Source: Candidatus Phosphitivorax anaerolimi (lineage in GTDB: Bacteria > Desulfobacterota > Desulfomonilia > UBA1062). From it: DNA of 64,000 bases. Location: contig MPOS01000014.1 of NCBI GenBank assembly GCA_001896555.1, positions 1 to 64,000 on the forward strand, read 5' to 3'. Each line of letters begins with the position of its first letter. Position 1 is the first letter of the stretch. This document shows positions 42,819 through 50,078 of this stretch, piece by piece. The translations under genes were made by a program, and so were the position numbers. The notes below the pieces were generated by a model. The model was not told the DNA's origin. It saw nothing but the letters and a program-made list of their open reading frames with translations, and made no database searches.

Positions 42819-43472
42819 ATGATTATTCTTCAGAACGTCTCGAAGCTCTACCACGACAGCACGTATGCCCTGCGGGATGTCTCGTTCCAGATCTCCAGAG
42901 GAGAATGCTGCTTCATTCTCGGCCCGTCAGGGGCCGGGAAGACGACCCTGCTCAAGATCCTCCATGTCATAGAGCGCCCGACGAAGGGACAGGTGTATCT
43001 CTTCGAGCGGGATGCCGGGAGGCTGAGCGGCCCCGATATCCAGGCCCTGAGGCAGCATATGGGGTTCATTTTCCAAGACTACCGGCTCATAGACGACTGG
43101 ACCGTCTACGATAACATCGCCGTCATCCTCCAGATCCTGGGCAAGTCCTCGGGCTATATCCGCAGCAGAGTCTGGCAGTTGCTCAAATGGGCCGGGCTGC
43201 AGCACAAGGTGTATGAGCGTGCGGGAGCCCTTTCGGGCGGAGAGAGGCAGCGTGTCGCCATTATCAGAGCGATCATCCATGATCCCGACATTCTCCTGGC
43301 AGACGAGCCCGTAGGGAGCCTCGACGATGCCACGGCGAGGTTCGTGATGAACATGTTCTACCGGCTCCATCGAAAGGGCACGACCCTCGTCATCGCAAGC
43401 CACCGGGAAGACCCCTTCATTGATTTCGCCCGGGTGATATCCCTGGACCGGGGGATGATCGTGAACGGGTGA
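42819..43472 (+). CDS. ftsE: Cell division ATP-binding protein FtsE
   Basis: FtsE is the ATPase of the FtsEX complex, which sits at the divisome and switches on cell-wall hydrolases. The 217-residue protein has Walker A GPSGAGKTTLLKIL, signature LSGGERQRVAIIRA, Walker B ILLADEPVGSLD and the switch histidine in VIASHRED. The region MGFIFQDYRLIDDWTVYDNIAV is typical of FtsE. Its stop overlaps the GTG that opens the ftsX frame. Confidence 0.94.
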   Translation: MIILQNVSKLYHDSTYALRDVSFQISRGECCFILGPSGAGKTTLLKILHVIERPTKGQVYLFERDAGRLSGPDIQALRQHMGFIFQDYRLIDDWTVYDNIAVILQILGKSSGYIRSRVWQLLKWAGLQHKVYERAGALSGGERQRVAIIRAIIHDPDILLADEPVGSLDDATARFVMNMFYRLHRKGTTLVIASHREDPFIDFARVISLDRGMIVNG

Positions 43473-43480
43473 GGGGACCC

Positions 43481-44350
43481 ATGATCAGGGCGTTCTACAT
43501 CCTGAAACTTCTGGCAAGGGGGCTGACCAGGCGGCCGTGGGGGAGCCTCATCACCCTGATCGCCTGCTGGTTCGCCGTGTGCCAGATGGTTCTCGTCTTC
43601 CATGCCGTCTCGTTTACCAGCCAGGCGCGGATGCTCCGCGGCACATCGAGCACCCTCATGGTCTATCTTTCCGGCAGACAGCAGGAGAGCGTCCTTCAGG
43701 AGATCAGAGACCGGATCGCGCTCATGAACGAGGTGAACGCAGTCGAGTTCGTTCCCTGCCGGGAGGGGCTCGACCGGCTGCGTCAGTGGCTGGGGCCTGA
43801 TGGTTCCCTGGTGGAGGGCCTTGACCCGGCAGTTCTTCCCGACGCATTCGAGGTCAGTCTCAAGCCCGCGCATACGGGATCGATTGCAGGGGTGGCCGCA
43901 CGGATCGGGGAAATACCCCAGGTAGAGGATGTCCGCTATGACCGGGGTATCTTAGGAATGGTGGCCGATGCCTATTATCCCGTCCTCTTTGCGGGCATGG
44001 GCGTGATCCTGGCCGTGGTCCTGTCCCTTTCCCTGGTAGTATTCCTGTCCATCCGCGTGGGTATGGCCTCACGCCGTCAGGAAATGGAGGTGCTCCATCT
44101 CCTGGGCGCCCGGCGATACTTCCTCTATTCGCCCTATCTCCTCGAGGCGCTGGTGTATGGTGCAGGGGGGGCCGTCCTGGCGCTCCTGACCATTGAGGGT
44201 ATTCGTGTTCTCCTTGCCGCCGAGGTGCCGGTCTTCGGCGATCTCCTGGCCCCCATGCGCATCCGGCAGATGGTTCTCGTGATCGCGTTGCCCGGTTTCT
44301 TAAGCCTGCTGGGGGCCCACCTGGCCATCAGACAGAGGACCGATGATTAG
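43481..44350 (+). CDS. ftsX: Cell division protein FtsX
   Basis: FtsX is the membrane partner of FtsE and passes the ATP-driven signal to a periplasmic activator. I start at the ATG at 43481, which has AGGGGA six bases upstream (289 residues); a GTG at 43469 overlaps ftsE. The protein has one membrane helix near the N-terminus, a periplasmic domain (about 45-165) and three more helices (about 170-285), the FtsX pattern. It overlaps the EnvC-like gene by eight bases. Confidence 0.93.
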   Translation: MIRAFYILKLLARGLTRRPWGSLITLIACWFAVCQMVLVFHAVSFTSQARMLRGTSSTLMVYLSGRQQESVLQEIRDRIALMNEVNAVEFVPCREGLDRLRQWLGPDGSLVEGLDPAVLPDAFEVSLKPAHTGSIAGVAARIGEIPQVEDVRYDRGILGMVADAYYPVLFAGMGVILAVVLSLSLVVFLSIRVGMASRRQEMEVLHLLGARRYFLYSPYLLEALVYGAGGAVLALLTIEGIRVLLAAEVPVFGDLLAPMRIRQMVLVIALPGFLSLLGAHLAIRQRTDD

Positions 44351-45404
44351 GAGCGTCGTCTTACTCTTTGCGATTGTTCTGCCCGCCCTCTCCGTTCTCG
44401 CAGCCGATGATCCGGCGGCAGAGCTCGAAGCATTGACCAAGAAAGCCCGTGAGGTGCACGGGACCTACCTCTCGGAGGAGAAGAAGCTCAAATCCATTGA
44501 CAGTGAGATACAGAGGATGCAGAACCGGATCGACAAGGTGAGGGCGAATATCACGAGCAAGCAGGCCCAGATCGCGCTCCTCGACAAGGAACTGGCGGAT
44601 TACGAGGCCAGCCTCGCCGCTGCGGAGAAGGGAATGCATCATCAGTGGGTCCAGCTCTACAAAGGGGCCTCTCTGGACCTGGCCGGTGTATACTGCCGGC
44701 ATGAACGGTATTCCGGATACATCAACGCCGTCATCAGCGAGCGCACCCGGATTGTACGCGAGTACCAGGGCCTCAAGGAGGAGCGCGAGGCGACCAGGGA
44801 AAAGGCCCGGAAACTGGCGGATCTTCTCAGGCAGGACCTGGCCGAGCTCGAAAAGACGATGGCCGAGCTGGCCGTCCAGCGCGACCGGAAGACCCGGCTG
44901 GTGTCGTCCCTGAAAGGCCAATCGAAGAAATATCAGGATCAGATACAGGACCTCCTGGAAAAGATCCAGAAGAGCGCAGGCAAGGCTGCTGAGGCGGGTG
45001 CCGGTTTTCTGCTGAACAAGGGCAAGCTCCCCTGGCCGGTGGAGGGGAAGGTGGTGCGGAAGTTCGGACCCTTCACCCTCCAGGGTATTCCCCAGCGGTC
45101 TCAAGGCATAGACATTGAGGTCCAGGAGGGTATTCCGGTGAAGAGCGTTCACTCGGGCAAGGTCGTTTACTTCAACTGGATGGGAGGATATGGGAATACG
45201 CTGATCCTCGATCACGGAGAGGGTTACTACTCCATCTACAGCCACCTCCAGGAGGCCTTGAAGGCAGTGGGCGACATGGTCATGCCAGAAGAAATCATCG
45301 GGCGGGCAGGCCAGAGCGGGGATGTGCTGAAGCCCACCCTGCATTTTGAGATACGCTCCCATGGAAAGGCCCAGGACCCTCACGCATGGCTGATTCGTAA
45401 ATAG
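44343..45404 (+). CDS. envC: EnvC-like murein hydrolase activator with degenerate LytM domain
   Basis: The 353-residue protein has a signal peptide (about 1-20, cleaved after VLAAD-type site), a long coiled coil (about 25-230) and a C-terminal LytM/M23 domain (about 245-350). Active M23 enzymes have HxGxD and HLHFE zinc motifs; here the first reads SQGID and the second TLHFE, so two zinc histidines are gone. This matches EnvC, which activates amidases rather than cutting the wall itself, with its coiled coil docked on FtsX. Lying directly after ftsX makes the assignment firm. No amidase gene is seen here. Confidence 0.88.
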   Translation: MIRSVVLLFAIVLPALSVLAADDPAAELEALTKKAREVHGTYLSEEKKLKSIDSEIQRMQNRIDKVRANITSKQAQIALLDKELADYEASLAAAEKGMHHQWVQLYKGASLDLAGVYCRHERYSGYINAVISERTRIVREYQGLKEEREATREKARKLADLLRQDLAELEKTMAELAVQRDRKTRLVSSLKGQSKKYQDQIQDLLEKIQKSAGKAAEAGAGFLLNKGKLPWPVEGKVVRKFGPFTLQGIPQRSQGIDIEVQEGIPVKSVHSGKVVYFNWMGGYGNTLILDHGEGYYSIYSHLQEALKAVGDMVMPEEIIGRAGQSGDVLKPTLHFEIRSHGKAQDPHAWLIRK

Positions 45405-45481
45405 TATGTGTTTTATCGTAAATAGATCTGTGATATAGGCGATAAAGGATAGAGAATGTTGGATACTCTATGGGAGCGCTT

Positions 45482-46774
45482 ATGAAAATTCATAAGATTT
45501 TCATCCTTGGGGGGGTGGTTGTCGGTACCTTCCTTGCCATCGTGGGGGCGGACTTCACCAGGGGTCTCAGTGCCGACGTGTCGGGGATCTATCCCCAGCT
45601 CGAGAAGTTCACCGACTGCCTTGGCATTATCGAAAAGAGCTATGTCGAAGAGGTATCACCCGAGAAGCTCATCGAGGGGGCGATCAAGGGGATGGTATCT
45701 GTCCTGGATCCCCATTCTGCATACCTGACCAAGGAAGGATACAAAGAGATGCAGATCAGCACCACCGGGTCGTTCGGCGGGCTCGGCATCGAGATCGGCG
45801 TTCGCGACGACGTGCTCACCGTCATCACTCCCATCGAGGGCACCCCGGCCTTCCATGCCGGAGTGCTCCCGGGTGACCGGATCATCAAGATCGACGGAAA
45901 GCCCACGGCCGACTTGAGCCTCGAAGATGCGGTCAAGCTTCTCAGGGGGCCGAAAGGCACGCAGGTGGTCATCACCATCATGAGGGACAAGCAGGAAAAG
46001 CCAATAGACCTGACCATCACCCGGGCCATGATCCACATCGAGAGCGTGAAGGCGGAGATGCTCGAGCCGGGCTACGGATATATCAAAGTGCGAAATTTCC
46101 AGGTGGATACCGCCGACGATATCCGGAGCGCACTGGAGGAGATGGGGCCTCTCAAGGGCCTGATCCTCGACTTGAGGTATAATCCGGGCGGGCTGCTCGA
46201 CCAGGCGGTCTCGGTGAGCGACCTCTTCCTCGAAAGCGGCATGATCGTCTACACCGACGGCAGGAGGCCTGAGGAAAAGACAGAGTACCGGGCGCGCAAG
46301 GAGGGGACCTTCGAGGGGTTCCCCATGATCGTTCTGATCAACGGCGGCAGCGCCAGTGCCGCGGAGATCGTGTCCGGCGCGCTGCAGGACAACAAGCGCG
46401 CCATCGTGGTCGGGGTCAAGAGCTTCGGCAAGGCATCGGTGCAGAGCATCAGGCCCTTAAGCGACGGGTCGGCCCTGAAGCTCACGGTCGCCCGTTACTA
46501 CACACCCTCCGGGAGGTCCATCCAGGCCACCGGGATCGAGCCCGATATCCGGGTGGAACAGAGGGTGGAGGCCTCGGCCTCGGGAGAACCTTCAACACAG
46601 ACCTTTTTGAGAGAGGAAGATCTTGAGGATCATCTAAAACCCGATGCCGGGAAGAAGGGCACAGGCGAAGGATCCCGCTTGGAAGAGCTTCTGAACAATG
46701 ATTATCAGCTCAAATACGGGCTTGATCTGCTCAAATCCTGGGAGGTGTTCCACTGGGCCAGAAAGGCAGCATGA
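45482..46774 (+). CDS. ctpA: C-terminal processing serine protease, S41 family (CtpA/Prc)
   Basis: The 430-residue periplasmic protease starts at the ATG at 45482, behind GGGAG; the ATG at 45470 is less likely. A signal/membrane segment covers about residues 5-24. The PDZ domain (about 85-165: GGLGIEIGV, VITPIEGTPAFHAGVLPGDRI) precedes the catalytic domain. INGGSASAAEIVSGALQD holds the catalytic serine and FGKASVQS the lysine. Such enzymes trim or degrade envelope proteins, including wall hydrolases. It sits between envC and a polysaccharide deacetylase, a common cluster. Confidence 0.95.
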   Translation: MKIHKIFILGGVVVGTFLAIVGADFTRGLSADVSGIYPQLEKFTDCLGIIEKSYVEEVSPEKLIEGAIKGMVSVLDPHSAYLTKEGYKEMQISTTGSFGGLGIEIGVRDDVLTVITPIEGTPAFHAGVLPGDRIIKIDGKPTADLSLEDAVKLLRGPKGTQVVITIMRDKQEKPIDLTITRAMIHIESVKAEMLEPGYGYIKVRNFQVDTADDIRSALEEMGPLKGLILDLRYNPGGLLDQAVSVSDLFLESGMIVYTDGRRPEEKTEYRARKEGTFEGFPMIVLINGGSASAAEIVSGALQDNKRAIVVGVKSFGKASVQSIRPLSDGSALKLTVARYYTPSGRSIQATGIEPDIRVEQRVEASASGEPSTQTFLREEDLEDHLKPDAGKKGTGEGSRLEELLNNDYQLKYGLDLLKSWEVFHWARKAA

Positions 46775-47841
46775 AAAGGCGCAGCAAAAGAGGGAAGAAT
46801 CAAAAAAACATTCTGACCATCGTCATTGTCGCCCTGATCATCGTCGCGGGGGCGGCCGCCCTGATCATCATGACGCAAGGACGCGGGGAGGGCCCGGACT
46901 TGACCCCGGTGTCCACGAGAGAGAACGAGTCCCACGAGCTCCTGATCAAAGGCTGTCTCTTCGAGCTCGGCATTGCTAATAAAGATGTCCGGTTTTCCGG
47001 CCGCTCGGTCGATGTCACCCTCCACAAGCCGCTTTCCGAGGCGATGCTCTCTCGCGCCTTCTCGCCCGTCAAAGACGTGGGAGACCTGGAGATCGAGAGC
47101 GCCAGGCATGTACGGGTCGTGATCGACGGGCGCACATGGGACATCCGTTTCTCCGGTACCCCAGTGAAGACCGCCCGGTGCGCCATCATCGTCGATGACA
47201 TGGGCCTGAACCTGAAGTGGGCAAAGGATTTCTGCGCGATCGATGCGGACCTCACCTTCGCCGTGCTGCCGGACAGGCCGTATTCGGAAAAGGCTGCCAG
47301 GTATCTCCACGAAAGGGGCAAAGAGGTGCTGCTGCACTTGCCCATGGAGGGCAATGGAATGGATCCGGGCAAGGGGGCGATCTATCATGACATGTCCCGC
47401 TCTGAGATCCGGGCCATTGTGCGCCACAACCTCAAGAGTGTTCCTCATGTCAAAGGCGTGAACAACCACATGGGCTCCCGGATCACCCCGGATGAAGACA
47501 TCATGCGGCTCGTGCTGCAGGATATCAAAGACCGGGGGCTGTTCTTCGTGGACAGCCTGACCACCAGCAAGTCCGTATGCAGGGCCCTGGCGCCCGAAAT
47601 CGGCATCCCCGTGATCGCGCGGGATGTTTTTCTTGACAATGAACACACCGATTCCTATATCATCTCCCAAATCGACAAGCTGGTGAAGATTTCACAATAC
47701 TACTCGGACGCCGTCGCCATCTGTCACCCCTATCCTGAGACCCTGGAAGTACTCGCGCGGGAGATTCCGAGGATCAGGGATCAGGGGGTCGAGATCGTTC
47801 GTGTGTCAAAGCTGGTCTACTCTGCGAAACGCTCTCCTTGA
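46771..47841 (+). CDS. Divergent polysaccharide deacetylase family protein (YibQ-like)
   Basis: The 356-residue protein has one N-terminal membrane helix (about 13-35) and an extracytoplasmic domain. From about residue 130, CAIIVDDMGLNLKWAKDF, LPDRPYSEKAARYLHERGKEVLLHLPMEG, GVNNHMGSRIT and ICHPYPETLEVL follow the pattern of the divergent polysaccharide deacetylase (DUF610/YibQ) family, which keeps the metal Asp and His residues of NodB-type enzymes. It overlaps ctpA by four bases. Its substrate is unknown, but the operon points to cell-wall turnover. Confidence 0.88.
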   Translation: MKRRSKRGKNQKNILTIVIVALIIVAGAAALIIMTQGRGEGPDLTPVSTRENESHELLIKGCLFELGIANKDVRFSGRSVDVTLHKPLSEAMLSRAFSPVKDVGDLEIESARHVRVVIDGRTWDIRFSGTPVKTARCAIIVDDMGLNLKWAKDFCAIDADLTFAVLPDRPYSEKAARYLHERGKEVLLHLPMEGNGMDPGKGAIYHDMSRSEIRAIVRHNLKSVPHVKGVNNHMGSRITPDEDIMRLVLQDIKDRGLFFVDSLTTSKSVCRALAPEIGIPVIARDVFLDNEHTDSYIISQIDKLVKISQYYSDAVAICHPYPETLEVLAREIPRIRDQGVEIVRVSKLVYSAKRSP

Positions 47842-47867
47842 GGATTACCGAAGCTGGTTTGGATTGA

Positions 47868-47896
47868 TTGACTCGATACATGCTTTGGACTATACA
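47868..47896 (+). promoter_or_regulatory. Sigma-70 promoter for the NusG/RfaH paralogue gene
   Basis: TTGACT and TATACA are separated by exactly 17 bases, which puts the expected transcript start near 47903 and leaves a leader of about 14 bases before the ATG. It lies between the deacetylase stop and the next gene. Confidence 0.75.
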
Positions 47897-47916
47897 AAGC
47901 TGGTGGAGCATGGGGA

Positions 47917-48417
47917 ATGAAGCAGTGGTTTGTGGTTCAGACCAATCCGAAGGAGGAAGATGTTGCCTGTATGGTCCTCAGGCAGCAGGGGATCGTAATA
48001 TACCAGCCCTTCATGGAGAGGTATATCTTTCATGCCAGGAAGAAGGTCCTCAAAAAATACCCTCTGTTTCCCAACTACATCTTTGCCAACATCGCGCCCA
48101 CGGAAGAAGAATATCACAAGATCAGATGGTGCCGCGGGGTCAGGAGGATCCTCCTGGACAACTACCAGCCCGTGCCCATCGACGACGATTTCATCCGCGG
48201 CCTGTGCACCCTGGAGGACAAAGAATCCGGCACCATCAAGAAGCCTGTTTCGTTTGCCCCCGGAGATGTGGTGCGTATCAAGTCCGGGCCCATGAAAGAC
48301 CTCTACGGGGTGTTCGAGGCCTGGGGTTCCGACGAGGGCCGGGTGAGAATCCTCATCGAGATGGTGAGCAATCGGGCAAAGGTCGTCATGCACGCCTCGC
48401 TCATCGAGAAGGCGTGA
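47917..48417 (+). CDS. RfaH/NusG-type transcription antitermination factor
   Basis: The 166-residue protein has a NusG N-terminal domain (about 1-105: KQWFVVQTNPKEEDVACMVL, KYPLFPNYIFANI) that binds RNA polymerase. A KOW motif follows (about 115-160: FAPGDVVRIKSGPMKDLYGVFE). Length and divergence from housekeeping NusG mark it as a specialised paralogue like RfaH or UpxY, which help polymerase through long polysaccharide operons. It has its own promoter and a GGGGA ribosome site. The operon it serves is not in this window. Confidence 0.85.
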   Translation: MKQWFVVQTNPKEEDVACMVLRQQGIVIYQPFMERYIFHARKKVLKKYPLFPNYIFANIAPTEEEYHKIRWCRGVRRILLDNYQPVPIDDDFIRGLCTLEDKESGTIKKPVSFAPGDVVRIKSGPMKDLYGVFEAWGSDEGRVRILIEMVSNRAKVVMHASLIEKA

Positions 48418-48430
48418 GGACATAAGAAAA

Positions 48431-48443
48431 GGAGCGTTCCATA
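48431..48443 (+). promoter_or_regulatory. Ribosome-binding site and apparent AUA start codon of hflX
   Basis: GGAG at 48431-48434 is followed six bases later by ATA at 48441-48443. The frame from there encodes the expected HflX N-terminus (QNVYGNSKSLKASEL). The nearest upstream in-frame stop is TAA at 48423-48425, and no ATG, GTG or TTG lies in frame before the conserved sequence begins. Confidence 0.6.
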
Positions 48444-50066
48444 CAGAACGTCTACGGCAATTCGAAGTCGCTGAAGGCCTCAGAGCTCAAGTCCCTCGAA
48501 CGACTCTACCGGAGAAGGGTCCCTCCGCAGTCGGTCATCACGCAGGATCTCGCACTGGAGATATCCAGGCTTTCCCGGGAAATCGGCATCCAGATCGGTC
48601 TTATTCTCAACCGTCAGGGCATGGTGGAGTACGTGATAGCCGGCACCGCAACAGGCCTGTCCATCCCCAGGCTGGAGCGGATGCGCACTCATCCGGGCAG
48701 GCTCCAGGGCCTGCGGCTCATCCACACGCACTTGAGTCCGGGCGGGCTGGATTTCGAGGATCTCACCGACCTCGCCAAGCTGAGGCTCGACATGATCTAC
48801 GCCATCGAGGTCATGGACAACGGTGACCCCGGAGACGCCCATGGGGCACATCTCCTCCCTGCGGGCGAGGAGGGGGCGGTGTGGAACATTCTCGAGCCTG
48901 CGCCGACCTTTCGTCTGGACCTGCCCTTTGACGAGTTCATCACGGAGCTCGAAGCCGAGATCAACCGGAAGCACAAGGCCCTAAGCCGTGGGGCGGGCGA
49001 AGACAGGGCCATCCTGGTGGCCGTGGTGCCCTCCCTGTCTGAAGACGCGAAGATCGCGATCTCAGAGCTCCAGTCTCTTGCGAAGTCTGCAGGGATCACC
49101 GTGCTGGACACCATTGTACAGAGGCGGGAGAAGCCCGATCCCAAGTATATCGTGGGCAAGGGGAAAGTCGCGGAGATCAGCATCAAGGCCCTGGCACTGG
49201 ACGCAAACCTGCTCGTCTTCGACCAGGAGCTTTCGCCCTCCCAGGCGCGGTCGGTCTCCGAGGTGGCCGAGCTGAGGGTCATCGACCGGACCCAGCTCAT
49301 CCTTGACATCTTCGCCCGCAGGGCAAAGACCAAGGAGGGCAAGATCCAGGTCGAGCTCGCCCAGCTCCGCTACAACATGCCAAGATTGGTGGGGAAGAAT
49401 CCGTTCCTGAGCCGTCTCGCAGGCGGCATCGGCACCAGGGGCCCGGGCGAGTCCAAGCTCGAGGTGGACAGGAGGAAGGCGAAGAACCGGATGACCAGGC
49501 TCGAGCGGGAAGCCCGGGGAATCAGCCGGAAGCGCAGGCTCACCCGTCTCAGGAGGGGCAGGGCCGAGGTGCCGGTCATCTCCATCATAGGCTACACCAA
49601 TTCGGGCAAGTCCACCCTGCTCAACACCCTGACCAGAAGCCGGGTGCTGGCTGCGGACATGCCGTTCGCCACCCTGGACCCGTCGAGCAAGCGCCTGAGG
49701 TTTCCCCGGGAGATGGAGGTGATCATCACGGACACAGTGGGCTTTATCCGCGATCTGCCGAACGATCTGCGCGCCGCGTTCATGGCCACCCTCGAGGAGC
49801 TCGAGGACGCCAATCTGCTCCTTGAGGTCATCGACCTCTCCGACCCCCATCTGGAGTACCGGATGCAGGCTGTCGACGAGATCCTCAAGCAGCTGAATCT
49901 TCAGGACAAGCCGAGGCTCAAGGTGTTCAACAAGGCCGACCGGTGCTCCCCTGATTTTGCCGAAACCATCACCCGCCGCTACGGCGGTGTCGCCATATCC
50001 GCGCTGGACCGCTCCACCTTGAAGCCCCTGATCGAGAAGATGGAATCATTCTTCCTCGAAAAGTAA
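48441..50066 (+). CDS. hflX: Ribosome-associated GTPase HflX
   Basis: HflX splits stalled or heat-damaged ribosomes. I extend the gene to an ATA codon at 48441 (541 residues). The 60 codons before the first ATG at 48621 read VYGNSKSLKASELKSLERLY and RVPPQSVITQDLALEISRLS, which belong to the N-terminal part of long HflX proteins. The central HflX domain follows (IVGKGKVAEI, FDQELSPSQARSVSEVAE, RLAGGIGTRGPGESKLE). The G domain has P-loop GYTNSGKST, DTVGFIRDLP and NKAD. It lies 23 bases after the RfaH-like gene. If ATA is not used, a protein lacking about 60 residues would start at 48621. Confidence 0.92.
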   Translation: MQNVYGNSKSLKASELKSLERLYRRRVPPQSVITQDLALEISRLSREIGIQIGLILNRQGMVEYVIAGTATGLSIPRLERMRTHPGRLQGLRLIHTHLSPGGLDFEDLTDLAKLRLDMIYAIEVMDNGDPGDAHGAHLLPAGEEGAVWNILEPAPTFRLDLPFDEFITELEAEINRKHKALSRGAGEDRAILVAVVPSLSEDAKIAISELQSLAKSAGITVLDTIVQRREKPDPKYIVGKGKVAEISIKALALDANLLVFDQELSPSQARSVSEVAELRVIDRTQLILDIFARRAKTKEGKIQVELAQLRYNMPRLVGKNPFLSRLAGGIGTRGPGESKLEVDRRKAKNRMTRLEREARGISRKRRLTRLRRGRAEVPVISIIGYTNSGKSTLLNTLTRSRVLAADMPFATLDPSSKRLRFPREMEVIITDTVGFIRDLPNDLRAAFMATLEELEDANLLLEVIDLSDPHLEYRMQAVDEILKQLNLQDKPRLKVFNKADRCSPDFAETITRRYGGVAISALDRSTLKPLIEKMESFFLEK

Positions 50067-50078
50067 CCGGGGAGTGGT

